DNA from: Chloroflexi bacterium HGW-Chloroflexi-6
GTDB taxonomy: Bacteria > Chloroflexota > Anaerolineae > Anaerolineales > Villigracilaceae
NCBI GenBank assembly: GCA_002840685.1
Contig: PHBU01000025.1
Location: 1 to 64,000, forward strand
Reading direction: 5' to 3'
DNA: 64,000 nt
Part shown: one piece after another, positions 8,680 to 17,448 of the stretch
Numbering within the stretch: position 1 is the first letter of the stretch
Layout of the letters: every line of letters begins with the position of its first letter
Notes under the pieces: generated by a model
What the model saw: only the letters and a program-made list of their open reading frames with translations
Databases searched by the model: none
Told to the model about the DNA's origin: nothing
Position numbers and translations under genes: made by a program

Positions 8680-9300
8680 TCAATGGCATACAAACGGTTT
8701 CAGAGATACCTGACCATTGAACTTCTTGTTGAACGTCAGAGAACCGGAGCAATTTGATGAGGTGATAGTAATACTATATGTTCCAGGATCAATGTTCTCA
8801 AACGTAGTCTTTCCCTGTTTCGATGTATAAAAGTAGTAATTTTTGGGCCCTGTAAGAGTTGCGTAGAGTGTACCGCCGGTTCTGTTGTCAACTACCAGGC
8901 TGGATATTTTCTGGTTTTTCTTATCTTTGTCCGTTTTTTTTGCGCAAACGGTTTCTTTTAGGGTGACCTTGTCTTTTATCTTTTTGTTTACCGTGACGAC
9001 ATCTGTGCATGTATTCGCAGTAAGCGTAATGGTGTACGTGCCCGGTTCAATCCCTGTAAACTGTGTTTTGCCTTTTTTAGATGTTGAGAAGTAGTAGCTT
9101 TTAGGCCCAGAGAGCGAGACGCGCAACGTGCCTCCACTGGTATTGTTGACAACCAGGGTGCCGGTTTTCTGCTGCGCAGAAGAAATTGAATCAACGACAC
9201 TATCTGGCATGGATGGATACGCATGTACCGGGGTCGGTACTAGGAGCGTTACAACGAATATGGCCGCAACCAAAACATTTAAAATACGCGTGATTTTCAT
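8680..9300 (-). CDS. Secreted protein with two tandem beta-rich repeats
   Basis: A 206-residue protein with an N-terminal signal peptide (hydrophobic residues 6-24, then VHAYPS). Two repeats of about 75 residues follow, near 46-120 and 131-205. Each contains GGTL, SGPK/TGPK, YYF-TSK-GKT, PGTY and a closing Cys (ETVC, PFVC). They are joined by a Lys/Asp-rich linker. The composition suggests two Ig-like or beta-sandwich domains each with a disulphide. No named family is recognised. Likely exported and surface or periplasmic. Confidence 0.65.
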   Translation of the reverse strand: MKITRILNVLVAAIFVVTLLVPTPVHAYPSMPDSVVDSISSAQQKTGTLVVNNTSGGTLRVSLSGPKSYYFSTSKKGKTQFTGIEPGTYTITLTANTCTDVVTVNKKIKDKVTLKETVCAKKTDKDKKNQKISSLVVDNRTGGTLYATLTGPKNYYFYTSKQGKTTFENIDPGTYSITITSSNCSGSLTFNKKFNGQVSLKPFVCH

Positions 9301-9487
9301 ATATCCTCCTAATCAGCCAACAAGAAGATTGAGCAATTTGTCACAAATATTATACTTGGCATTGCTGCCAAAAATACATAAAAACGAGAATAAAAACCTT
9401 GGAAATATAAAAAGAGTTCTAATGTCCTATTTTATTTTGGGGTGCAACGATGTATAAATTTCATACTTATATTCAAAAGGAGAATGA

Positions 9488-10150
9488 ATGAAAAAACAAT
9501 TCAAAGTTATTTTGGCGATCGTCTTACTCGCCACCGCTGCCCTGGCTTGCGGCCTGCCGGCCATCCCTGGCCTGAACGGCCCTTTATTGGATGATAATTT
9601 CGATGGCGTCGACCAAAACTGGGGCACCGGCACCGATGCGGACAGTTCGGTGGAATACGCCGACGGAGGTTTGCGGTTTCAGCTCAGCGAAACGCTCTTT
9701 TATGTTTGGAGCAGCCCGAACGATGAAGACTATAGCAATGTTCACATCGAGGTGAACGTCAAGAACAACAGCTCCGACCCCAATGCGGCTTTTGGTATCA
9801 TCTGCAACCAGGGTGTGCCCGATACCAATTTGTATTATTTTGCCGTGACAAGTAGCGGCGAGTATGTCATCGCCAAAGGCGCCGTGGCGGTGGACGATGT
9901 CTTCCTGACCAACGACGATCAATGGGCTGCATCGGACCTGATCGCTAAAAATGCCCCGGCCTACCGCATCGGCGCAGACTGCGGCAATGGCACACTAACG
10001 CTTTACGTGGATGGACAGCAAATCGACAGCGTTCAAGATTCATCCTATTCCAGCGGTAATGTTGCCTTATTTGCCTGGAGCCATGAGGTCGAAAGCGGCA
10101 CCGATGTTACGTTTGACGATTTCGTTATTACCCGATTGCCGTCTCCGTAG
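9488..10150 (+). CDS. Lipoprotein with LamG/DUF1080-like domain
   Basis: A 220-residue lipoprotein: Lys-rich N-terminus, hydrophobic stretch, then lipobox LATAALAC-G with the lipidated Cys near residue 21. The rest begins DDNFDG and ends in TFDDFVITR, the frame typical of concanavalin-like (LamG, DUF1080) sugar-binding or laminin-type domains. AAAGGAG lies just before the ATG. Probable role is surface carbohydrate binding; no catalytic residues can be named. Confidence 0.7.
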   Translation: MKKQFKVILAIVLLATAALACGLPAIPGLNGPLLDDNFDGVDQNWGTGTDADSSVEYADGGLRFQLSETLFYVWSSPNDEDYSNVHIEVNVKNNSSDPNAAFGIICNQGVPDTNLYYFAVTSSGEYVIAKGAVAVDDVFLTNDDQWAASDLIAKNAPAYRIGADCGNGTLTLYVDGQQIDSVQDSSYSSGNVALFAWSHEVESGTDVTFDDFVITRLPSP

Positions 10151-10169
10151 ATATGGGGTTGGTTGACAC

Positions 10170-10205
10170 AAAAAGCTGGATAGCGGAAACGCCGTCCAGC
10201 TTTTT
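10170..10205 (+). terminator. Intrinsic terminator
   Basis: The stem AAAAAGCTGGA / TCCAGCTTTTT followed by TGTTTT lies 20 bases after the lipoprotein stop. Confidence 0.85.
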
Positions 10206-10234
10206 GTTTTGCTGTACTTTTTCTCGTTCAGGGC

Positions 10235-10284
10235 TTGACAACTCAATATAAACTAATATAATTAGTAAAAACTAATAATATTAG
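10235..10284 (+). promoter_or_regulatory. Consensus promoter inside twin TetR operators
   Basis: TTGACA (10235-10240), a 16-bp spacer and TATAAT (10257-10262) form a full consensus promoter. The -10 box lies inside CTAATATAATTAG (10253-10265), and a second dyad, CTAATAATATTAG, follows at 10272-10284. Both are perfect CTAAT-N3-ATTAG palindromes with centres 19 bp apart. This is the expected layout for self-repression by the TetR protein encoded immediately downstream. Confidence 0.85.
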
Positions 10285-10296
10285 GAAAACTTAAAG

Positions 10297-10917
10297 ATGC
10301 CCCTCACCCGCAGGCAACATACTCGTGAAGTTACCATCCAAAATATCCTTGATGCCGCGCGCACGATCATGCGTGAGGACGGGGTTGCCGCTCTCTCGAT
10401 GCAAGAGCTGGCCCGCCGCATGGATATGCGCGCCCCGTCTTTGTATAACTACTTTACAGGCAAAATGGATCTCTACGATGCACTCTTTCGCCTCGGATTC
10501 AACCTGTGGGATGAGCACCTCGCAGCGTTATCCGAAGGGTCCACAGGCTTTCACGATGAGTTGCGAATCGTTATCGAAGGGTATATGTCCTTCGCGCTGA
10601 AAAACCCCGAACTTTACCAGCTTTGTTTTGAGCGCCCGGTTCCGGGGTTTGTCCCCTCCCAGGAAAGCCTTGCACTGAGTTTTGGCATTCTTAACCGTTC
10701 TTACCAACGCGTAGAACAGCTAAAAAGCGAACTGGATACCGATCTTTCCAGCGAGCAGATCGTGAACACCGTGATTGCCATTTCGCATGGGCTGACAGCA
10801 ATGCACCTTGCAAATGAGCCGCATCTACCGGTCGGACAGGGACGATTTGGCTCTCTGATCCCGATCATTTTATCCGTACTTCAACAGGTCATGCCAAGAA
10901 AAGGAGAGAGAAAATGA
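10297..10917 (+). CDS. TetR/AcrR family transcriptional regulator
   Basis: A 206-residue regulator. Residues 8-55 form the TetR helix-turn-helix (TIQNILDAARTIM, LARRMDMRAPSLYNYF). The C-terminal part (FHDELRIVIEGYMSFALKNPELYQLCF) matches the WHG-type ligand domain of TetR proteins. It should bind as dimers to the two palindromes just upstream and block its own promoter. It overlaps the next gene by 4 bases (ATGA), so the pair forms an operon. The ligand is not predictable from sequence. Confidence 0.9.
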   Translation: MPLTRRQHTREVTIQNILDAARTIMREDGVAALSMQELARRMDMRAPSLYNYFTGKMDLYDALFRLGFNLWDEHLAALSEGSTGFHDELRIVIEGYMSFALKNPELYQLCFERPVPGFVPSQESLALSFGILNRSYQRVEQLKSELDTDLSSEQIVNTVIAISHGLTAMHLANEPHLPVGQGRFGSLIPIILSVLQQVMPRKGERK

Positions 10918-11738
10918 GCGTCGCCATCGCCCCTTCAAACATTGCAACTGCCGAGCGCATCCCCTACACCACCGCGGATGAAGCCCACAGCCTGCTGCAA
11001 ACCGCTTTTGAGCGTTTCATGCGCCTGATCGAATCGCTCGACCCTGAAGATTGGAGCAAACCGACTGCCTGTACCGAATGGGACGTGCGCGCCATGGTAG
11101 CGCACCAGGCGGGGGGCTATGCCAGCGGCAGCAGTTATAGAGAGATGATCCGTCAATACAGCACAATCCCCAAAGCAGGTCAATTGCCCGAGGATGCAAT
11201 CAATATCCTTCAATTATCAGAGCGCGCCGATAAGACCCCGGCAGAGCTGATCGCGGAATTGAAACAGGTCGGCGCGAAAACCATCCATAACTGGGCCTAC
11301 GGATTTCGCCCGATCAAGTGGCTGGCCATTCCCCACCCGGTAGGTGGATTTATGTCCCTCGGGCATTTGATGTGGATCACACACAGCCGCGACACCTGGA
11401 TGCACCGTCTCGACATCTGCCGCGCTACGGGGCGCGCCTTCGAGCAAACCCGTGAACACGATGGGCGCATCAACCAACTGGTTGTTTTGGATGTCGCAAA
11501 GAAAACAAGCAAAAAGCTGGCTGGCCAGGCAATCTCCCTGAATCTTGGCGGAATTGCCGGAGGAACCTGGACGATCGGCCATGGCGGGCCCAAAGCGGAG
11601 TTGGAGATGGATGTATTGGATTTCAATATCTTTGTATCAGGGCGCTTCGCGTTCGACGAAGCCATGCAACGGGCAAAAATAAGCGGTGATAAAGACCTGA
11701 TCGTGTCCGCTTTCAAAGACCTGCTTATTTTGTATTAG
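10914..11738 (+). CDS. Maleylpyruvate isomerase/DinB-like family protein
   Basis: A 274-residue protein of the mycothiol-dependent maleylpyruvate isomerase N-terminal (TIGR03083/DinB-like) superfamily. The segment WSKPTACTEWDVRAMVAHQAGG at residues 44-65 is the family hallmark, with His63 a likely metal ligand and a later His-rich region around HLMWITHSRDTWMHRLD. Members are metal-binding four-helix bundles used in thiol-linked transfer reactions. Coupling to a TetR regulator suggests a detoxification or stress role; the substrate is unknown. Confidence 0.75.
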   Translation: MSVAIAPSNIATAERIPYTTADEAHSLLQTAFERFMRLIESLDPEDWSKPTACTEWDVRAMVAHQAGGYASGSSYREMIRQYSTIPKAGQLPEDAINILQLSERADKTPAELIAELKQVGAKTIHNWAYGFRPIKWLAIPHPVGGFMSLGHLMWITHSRDTWMHRLDICRATGRAFEQTREHDGRINQLVVLDVAKKTSKKLAGQAISLNLGGIAGGTWTIGHGGPKAELEMDVLDFNIFVSGRFAFDEAMQRAKISGDKDLIVSAFKDLLILY

Positions 11739-11756
11739 TTGTTCAAGCGCTCAAGA

Positions 11757-11797
11757 AAACAGAACTGCCCCGGCAAAACCGGAGCAGTTCTGTTTTT
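11757..11797 (+). terminator. Intrinsic terminator of the tetR operon
   Basis: The stem AAAACAGAACTGC / GCAGTTCTGTTTTT closes over a CCGG-rich loop 19 bases after the stop. Confidence 0.85.
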
Positions 11798-11827
11798 CTT
11801 TCATTGCCGGGTAGGAACAATAGCCGA

Positions 11828-12250
11828 TTAAGAAGCTTGGCTTTCATCGGGGGTTGCGGCCGCAACGGGGGCAGCGGGCGCCGCTTTCATCCCGGCTTTT
11901 TTACCCTGTTGGTAGGCAAAATAAACGATCCCGAACAGGATGGCAAGCGGTACGAACAGGCGGAAAAGCCCGCCCAACAGCATGAAGCCGCCAAAGAAGG
12001 GGGTGAATCCAAAGCCGCCGCGCGATCCCATCATTGGTCCGCTGTGGAAGCGGTCAAAACCGCGTCCATCCCAGCGATCCATCATGCCGGGGTGAGTCCA
12101 ACCGTCCGGGGTGTCAAAAGTGCGTCCGTTTTGGGGTATTCCGCCCTGGGTGAGAACATAACTGTGCATCACGAAGGGTATTGTCACCAGCCCGGCCAAC
12201 AGTACGAGTAAGAGGGCGATCCCGACCGCCCATTTCCAGTTAAATTTCAT
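11828..12250 (-). CDS. Small Gly/Phe-rich membrane protein
   Basis: A 140-residue protein with a hydrophobic N-terminal segment (residues 7-29), a Gly/Met/Phe-rich middle (HSGPMMGSRGGFGF), a second hydrophobic stretch (about 85-113) and an Ala/Pro-rich tail. Its N-terminal MKFNWKWAVGIALLLVL and its Met/Gly segment resemble 48480-48821 in the accessory region, so the two are probably relatives. No function is known. AAGGAG lies just before the ATG. Confidence 0.55.
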   Translation of the reverse strand: MKFNWKWAVGIALLLVLLAGLVTIPFVMHSYVLTQGGIPQNGRTFDTPDGWTHPGMMDRWDGRGFDRFHSGPMMGSRGGFGFTPFFGGFMLLGGLFRLFVPLAILFGIVYFAYQQGKKAGMKAAPAAPVAAATPDESQAS

Positions 12251-12337
12251 CGTTTTCTCCTTGTTTAGTTTGTAATGCCAGTATAGCCAGCGATTATGGA
12301 GAAAGTATGAAGAATTGGTAATGTTTTATGTAAGTTT

Positions 12338-13831
12338 TTAAACCCAATCGAAGGTGCGCGTGACGGCCTTTTTCCAACCGGCGTACAGGCTGGCGCGCTG
12401 CTCGGATTCCATTTGCGGCGACCAGGCCTTGTCGAGGCCCCAGTTGGTGCGCAGTTCATCGAAATCCTTCCAGAAGCCGACCGCCAACCCGGCCGCATAA
12501 GCGGCCCCCAGGGCCGTCGTTTCAGCCACCTTCGGGCGGATGACGGGCACACCCAACAGGTCAGATTGGAACTGCATCAGGGTTTCGTTGAAGACCATGC
12601 CCCCGTCCACTTTGAGGGCGGTTAGTTTGACGCCTGAGTCTTTTTCCATCGCGTCGAGCACTTCGCGGGTCTGGTAGGCAGTCGATTCGAGCGCGGCGCG
12701 GGCGATGTGGCCCTTGGTGACGAAGCGCGTCATACCGACGATGGCTCCGCGCGCGTCCGAGCGCCAATAGGGAGCGAACAGGCCGCTAAAGGCCGGGACA
12801 AAGTAGATTCCGCCGTTGTCGCTGACGGTGCGGGCGAGCGTTTCCACATCCGCCGATTTTTCGATCAGCCCCAGGTTATCGCGCAGCCACTGCACCAGCG
12901 CGCCTGTAATGGCGATCGAACCTTCGAGAGCATAAACCGCTTTCTGGTCGCCAATCTTATAAGCCAGGGTGGTCAGCAATCCGTTCTTTGATTCGACCGG
13001 CGCTTCGCCGGTATTCAGCAGCATGAAACAGCCCGTGCCATAGGTGTTTTTGGCCTCGCCGGGTTGAAAACAAGTCTGCCCAAAGAGCGCGGCATGCTGG
13101 TCGCCCAGGTCGCCGGCCACCGCGACGCCGCCGAGCGGGGCGCGAGCCGCGCCGTACACCTCGGACGAGGAGCGGATCTGCGGCAGCATGGCGCACGGAA
13201 TATCGAGCAGGGCCAGGATTTCTTCGTCCCAGTCGAGCGTGTGCAGGTTCATCAACAGGGTACGCCCGGCGTTGGTCACGTCGGTGACATGCACACCGGT
13301 CAGGTTCCAGATCAGCCAGGTGTCGATGTTGCCAAAGAACAATTCGCCGTTTTCGGCGCGGGTGCGCGCATCGGGAACGTTGTCCAGAATCCATTTGATC
13401 TTGGGGCCCGAGAAGTAAGTTGCCAGCGGCAGACCGGTTTTGGCGCGCAGGCGATCCTGGCCGCCATCCCGCGCCAGCTGGTTGCAGATCTCGTCGGTGC
13501 GGGTGTCCTGCCAGACGATGGCATTGTAAACCGGCTGACCGCTGACCTTATCCCAGACGATGGTTGTTTCACGCTGGTTGGTGATACCGAGCGCGGCGAT
13601 CTCTGTTGCGGCTACCCCGGCCTTGGCCAGTCCGGCGCCGATGACTTCCTGGGTGCGCATCCAGATTTCGAGCGGATCGTGCTCAACCCAGCCCGGTTTG
13701 GGGTAGATCTGGTTGTGTTCGCGCTGTTCAACGGCCACGATCGCCCCGGCATGGTCAAACAGAATGAAACGGGTGCTGGTCGTGCCCTGGTCGATGGCGG
13801 CAATGTATTTAGGCGCTAGAGTGTTGTGCAT
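12338..13831 (-). CDS. glpK: Glycerol kinase
   Basis: A 497-residue FGGY-family kinase of usual length, phosphorylating glycerol with ATP to sn-glycerol 3-phosphate in the cytoplasm. The N-terminal ATPase motif DQGTTSTRFILFD (residues 14-26) is typical, followed by NQRETTIVWD and the FGGY-type signature region near residues 360-440 (GHIARAALESTAYQ, LKVDGGMVFNETLMQFQSD, TTALGAAYAAGLAVGFW). GAGGGAG precedes the ATG. No glycerol uptake gene is nearby; it lies 51 bp downstream of fmt on the same strand. Confidence 0.97.
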   Translation of the reverse strand: MHNTLAPKYIAAIDQGTTSTRFILFDHAGAIVAVEQREHNQIYPKPGWVEHDPLEIWMRTQEVIGAGLAKAGVAATEIAALGITNQRETTIVWDKVSGQPVYNAIVWQDTRTDEICNQLARDGGQDRLRAKTGLPLATYFSGPKIKWILDNVPDARTRAENGELFFGNIDTWLIWNLTGVHVTDVTNAGRTLLMNLHTLDWDEEILALLDIPCAMLPQIRSSSEVYGAARAPLGGVAVAGDLGDQHAALFGQTCFQPGEAKNTYGTGCFMLLNTGEAPVESKNGLLTTLAYKIGDQKAVYALEGSIAITGALVQWLRDNLGLIEKSADVETLARTVSDNGGIYFVPAFSGLFAPYWRSDARGAIVGMTRFVTKGHIARAALESTAYQTREVLDAMEKDSGVKLTALKVDGGMVFNETLMQFQSDLLGVPVIRPKVAETTALGAAYAAGLAVGFWKDFDELRTNWGLDKAWSPQMESEQRASLYAGWKKAVTRTFDWV

Positions 13832-13882
13832 GGGGACTCCCTCAAATCAAAATTTATAGTGAATGGCAAAAACACATTCAAT

Positions 13883-14803
13883 CTACTCAACCCAATTGCG
13901 CGCCCCGGACAAAAAGGCTTTGCCCGGCATGGAGGCTTTCCCGGCGGGCTGAACTTCATCGAGCACCAGGATGTCGGATTGGGTGCCGATGGCTGGCAAG
14001 CCCTGGTGGATGATCCGCTTCCCGGGCGCCGCCTGGCCTTCAGCGATATGCGCAAGCTGGACTTTTAATGTGGCCCCGGCATATGGAAAAAATGCTCCCG
14101 GCCAGGGACGCATGGCGCGCACCCGGCGCTCGAGCTGGATGGCAGGCTGGTTGAAATCGAGCAAGCCGTCCTCCTTTTTGAGCATCGGAGCATAGGTTGC
14201 ACCTTCAGGTGGTTGCGGCTGGGGACTGAGTTCGCCGAGCAAATAGGGCGGCAGGGTTTCGAGCAGCAGCTCCGCACCCAGCCTAGAGATGCGCTCGAAG
14301 AGCGATCCGCCGGTTTCGTCAGCTGCCAATCGAATCGACTTTTGCGACAACATTGGCCCGGTGTCGATGCCGGGATCCATTTTCATGATGGTCACGCCGC
14401 TCTCTTCGTCCCCGGCCAGAATACAGGCCTGGATCGGGGCCGCTCCGCGCCACCTCGGCAGCAGCGAGGCGTGGACGTTGATGCAACCATGCGTGGGCAG
14501 GTCAAGCACCTCCGGGCGCAGGATCTGTCCGAAAGCGGCAACCACGATCAAATCCGGGTTCCAGGCCCGCAGTTGCTCCATCGCCTCGGGCTGGCGCAGC
14601 CTTTGGGGCTGGATCGTCGCCAATCCCAGTTCGTCCGCCGCCACTTTGACCGGAGGCGGGGTCAGCTTGTTGCCGCGTCCGGCAGGCCGGTCGGGCTGGC
14701 TGACAACGCCAACGAGATCGTAGCCGCCATCCGCCAAAGCGCGCAGGGTCGACACAGAGAAATCAGGAGAGCCCATAAAAACGGTTCGGGTTTTATTTGT
14801 CAT
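13883..14803 (-). CDS. fmt: Methionyl-tRNA formyltransferase
   Basis: A 306-residue enzyme that formylates initiator Met-tRNA. Visible motifs are VFMGSPDFS (residues 9-17), SQPDRPAGRG, the folate-site segment HGCINVHASLLPRWRGAAPI with catalytic Asn/His, and DPGIDTGPML. The length is normal. Peptide deformylase, its functional counterpart, lies elsewhere in the window (40860-41384) rather than next to it, unlike in many bacteria. Confidence 0.96.
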   Translation of the reverse strand: MTNKTRTVFMGSPDFSVSTLRALADGGYDLVGVVSQPDRPAGRGNKLTPPPVKVAADELGLATIQPQRLRQPEAMEQLRAWNPDLIVVAAFGQILRPEVLDLPTHGCINVHASLLPRWRGAAPIQACILAGDEESGVTIMKMDPGIDTGPMLSQKSIRLAADETGGSLFERISRLGAELLLETLPPYLLGELSPQPQPPEGATYAPMLKKEDGLLDFNQPAIQLERRVRAMRPWPGAFFPYAGATLKVQLAHIAEGQAAPGKRIIHQGLPAIGTQSDILVLDEVQPAGKASMPGKAFLSGARNWVE

Positions 14804-15013
14804 GGCTTAATTTTAACACGGTGCAGGCTGGAAGTGGATTTCTCATGAAAATGTTCCGGCCCGGTTGCGGTTAGCTGGCAGGGTTCTGCAAATTGCACCA
14901 ATTTTTATAACCAAATCTGCAAAGAATCAATAGCCACAAATACTTGACAAAAAACACCTTAATTGTGTGGTAATATTGCGGCTCGTTAAAAATCATACTC
15001 AAAAAGGAAAAAG

Positions 15014-15433
15014 ATGAAATTCAACCTTAAGTCGTTGTTCGTTGTGTTCACCCTCGCAATTGTGATGACCATGGGGCTCGCCGCCTGTGGAACTGAAGTC
15101 AGTGAAACAGATGCTGGTGAGTCGGAAGCTGCTGAAGCCCCCGCCGCTGATGATGCTGGTGAAGAATCTGCCGAAACTGGCGAAGAATCTGCTGAAGCCG
15201 GTGATATTGTCGCAGCCTATGTTTTCACCAACACAGGCGCAGTTGATATTTGTGAATTGTACTTGTCGCCCGCTTCGCAAGAAGAGTGGGGCGTTGACCA
15301 ACTGGCCGGGCAAACCATCGCTGTCGGTGCAGAATTCACGCTCAAGAACATTCCCGCCGGGCTATACGATGCCAAAGCAATTGGTTGCGATGGCAGCGGT
15401 GAAGCAGTCGGCCAATTGGATATTCAGAACTAA
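15014..15433 (+). CDS. Acidic lipoprotein of unknown function
   Basis: A 139-residue lipoprotein: residues 1-24 form the signal with lipobox GLAAC, then an Ala/Glu/Asp-rich linker to about residue 64. A small domain follows (VFTNTGAVDICELYLS ... GLYDAKAIGCDGSG) with two Cys that could form a disulphide. A TTGACA at 14944 lies upstream, but the nearest -10-like TAATAT is 21 bp away, so the promoter is uncertain. A good terminator follows. The family is not recognised. Confidence 0.65.
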   Translation: MKFNLKSLFVVFTLAIVMTMGLAACGTEVSETDAGESEAAEAPAADDAGEESAETGEESAEAGDIVAAYVFTNTGAVDICELYLSPASQEEWGVDQLAGQTIAVGAEFTLKNIPAGLYDAKAIGCDGSGEAVGQLDIQN

Positions 15434-15456
15434 ATCCTGAACTTCCATTCGCATAA

Positions 15457-15492
15457 AAAAAACTCCGAGCGTTTCGCGCTCGGAGTTTTTTT
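15457..15492 (+). terminator. Intrinsic terminator
   Basis: The stem AAAAACTCCGAGCG / CGCTCGGAGTTTTT with a TTTC loop lies 24 bases after the lipoprotein stop. Confidence 0.9.
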
Positions 15493-15532
15493 ATCATGAT
15501 TCCCGGCATGGCTTTCCGTGTATACTTTGGAT

Positions 15533-15898
15533 ATGCCCGATTTCAACCCGATCCATTTTTACGATGAGCCGATCAGCGTGGACTGGGACTCTGCGCCAAT
15601 CTATGAGAAGACTCCGCCATGCCCGCAGCGATTCAGCTGGAACGGTACGGACTACCCGATTGTTGAATTGCTGGCCGAGTGGAGCGATTTTACCCGCCGC
15701 GGACGCGCCGCCCGCAACATGCGCCCGACCCATGCCGCCGTGGCGTCTGGAAGGGGTTCACTCGGCGTGGGGCGATTTTTCTTTCGAGTGCGGGTTCAAT
15801 CGGGACAGGTTTTCGACATCTACTACGACCGCACAATCAAAAGCGCCGATGACCGCAAGGGCCACTGGGTTATCTACCGCGAACTGGAAGCCGCCTAG
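15533..15898 (+). CDS. Small hypothetical protein, DUF6504-like
   Basis: A 121-residue soluble protein. The central segment PQRFSWNGTDYPIVELLAEW followed by FFRVRVQSGQVFDIYYDR and a closing HWVIYRELE resembles small Chloroflexota/Actinomycetota proteins annotated as DUF6504; this is from memory. A GTG 15 bases upstream is in frame, but the ATG at 15533 is preferred. The stop overlaps the convergent gene by 4 bases. Confidence 0.5.
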   Translation: MPDFNPIHFYDEPISVDWDSAPIYEKTPPCPQRFSWNGTDYPIVELLAEWSDFTRRGRAARNMRPTHAAVASGRGSLGVGRFFFRVRVQSGQVFDIYYDRTIKSADDRKGHWVIYRELEAA

Positions 15899-17448
15899 TT
15901 TTTGCGTTTGATCAAACAGAACTCAACGCCATCGCGCCCAATGCCATGGACAAGTGGCGCTTTGCGAAAGACCGACTTCATATCCAGGTTGGCGCGAGTC
16001 GAAAAGAGCATCAGTGCATCAGCGGGCAGGCTTTCAAGGGTTTCCTGGCGTAAATCGCGCAAATCCAAACCATCCCCATAATAGTTGGCAACATTAAATT
16101 CACGTTGAATGTAAAGCGGCTGATCCGCTTCATTTTCGCGCACCCATTCAACGGCTTCCTTGTAACAGGTCAGCCAGTAATCGTTTTCATAGACTCGATA
16201 GGTTGGCCCGGCCAGGCTGTTGTAGTAGGTATATTGATACGGGTGCAGGCGGATGATGCCGGCAATGCCCGGAAGCAGGAGAAGGATAACCAGTAAAGCG
16301 TTAAACGTGAAACGCGGCACACCTGGCGCCCTAGACGTGACCGCTGACACAGCCTCCATCCCCACCCCGGCCAGGATGAACAGCGGCGGCAGCAGGAACA
16401 GAAAGTGGCGGATGCCATCATACATCGATGGGACTTTGAGGATGTTGTAAGCCGCCAATGGCGCAAACCACAGTAGCAGCACCAGCGGAGCGCGCCAATC
16501 CTGTTCTTTTTTGAAGATTTTGGCGGTCATGCGCAGCGCACCGAGCGCAGCCAGCGGCAGAAGCGGCTCGGTCAGGGTCAGGGCCAGCATTTGCGGAAAG
16601 TAGCGCGCGGGCAGTTCATTGGCCGGGAAGATCTGCCCGATAAACAGCACGGCCAGCTCGGTCGGGTTGTTCGACATGTGGCGCAGGACTTCGAGCAGAC
16701 GATTAAGCGGGTCGGCCCACAGAAAAGGCCACAGGCCGAACATCAGGGCCAGTGAGATGAGAACGTAAATGAATAAGTGCAGGATGGCGCGGGTTCGGGC
16801 GGTTTTGAAAAACGCCCGAGCGTGCGAAATGAAATAAACGAAAACCAGAACCCCGGCCAACGGGCCGATAACACGGATGGCGGATGCAATACCGAGAGCC
16901 AGAGCAGCCAGCAATAATTTACCTGTGTTGACTGCGCCGCCGTTTCGCTCAGGGAGGGCATCCACCCATTCCAGGCCGAGGGTCACGGCGGCCAGGAAAG
17001 CTGTCATAAAGGGCATGTCTTTGGGGTTGATGAAGGCGTGCCCCCACAAAAGCGGCTGGAGCGCGAAAAAGGCCGCGTTAACGGTTGCCAGGCCGCGGGT
17101 TATGAAGCGCGTCCCCAGCCGGTAGATGAAGTAAACGCCCAGGAGAAATGAAAAGAAATTGACCAGGTGCCAGGCTGCCGCTGCATCCATCCCGGAAGCG
17201 GTTTCGATCAGGCGTTTGAGCGGCCTGCCAAGCAGCAGGTAGGCCGGACCGTAGTATTTGTGGTCTTCGGCGCTGGCCCCGTAGACGCTCTCGTCGAGTT
17301 TGTCCCAGCCCTGGTAGGCGCTTGGGATGGTTTCGGCGTAATCATAGAAGAGCGGCTCGTCCCAAGACAGGCCGTAGGCCGAAGCGGAAAAGATGCCCGC
17401 CAGCAGCAGGAGAGCCAGCAGGAGCAGGACCGGCAGGCGTGAGGTCAT
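15895..17448 (-). CDS. GT39/ArnT-like membrane glycosyltransferase
   Basis: A 517-residue protein with about ten hydrophobic helices. The first outer loop contains SWDEPLFYDYAE (about residues 27-38), whose Asp/Glu pair corresponds to the catalytic loop of GT-C dolichyl/undecaprenyl-phosphate sugar transferases. The INPKDMPFM motif near residue 140 is common in the bacterial branch. It should move a sugar from a lipid carrier to an acceptor on the outer face of the membrane. It overlaps the upstream GNAT gene by 4 bases. Confidence 0.75.
   Translation of the reverse strand: MTSRLPVLLLLALLLLAGIFSASAYGLSWDEPLFYDYAETIPSAYQGWDKLDESVYGASAEDHKYYGPAYLLLGRPLKRLIETASGMDAAAAWHLVNFFSFLLGVYFIYRLGTRFITRGLATVNAAFFALQPLLWGHAFINPKDMPFMTAFLAAVTLGLEWVDALPERNGGAVNTGKLLLAALALGIASAIRVIGPLAGVLVFVYFISHARAFFKTARTRAILHLFIYVLISLALMFGLWPFLWADPLNRLLEVLRHMSNNPTELAVLFIGQIFPANELPARYFPQMLALTLTEPLLPLAALGALRMTAKIFKKEQDWRAPLVLLLWFAPLAAYNILKVPSMYDGIRHFLFLLPPLFILAGVGMEAVSAVTSRAPGVPRFTFNALLVILLLLPGIAGIIRLHPYQYTYYNSLAGPTYRVYENDYWLTCYKEAVEWVRENEADQPLYIQREFNVANYYGDGLDLRDLRQETLESLPADALMLFSTRANLDMKSVFRKAPLVHGIGRDGVEFCLIKRKN

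Noticed and set aside
14944..14976. TTGACA/TAATAT promoter of the lipoprotein gene
   Set aside because: The spacer is 21 bp, too long for a confident call.
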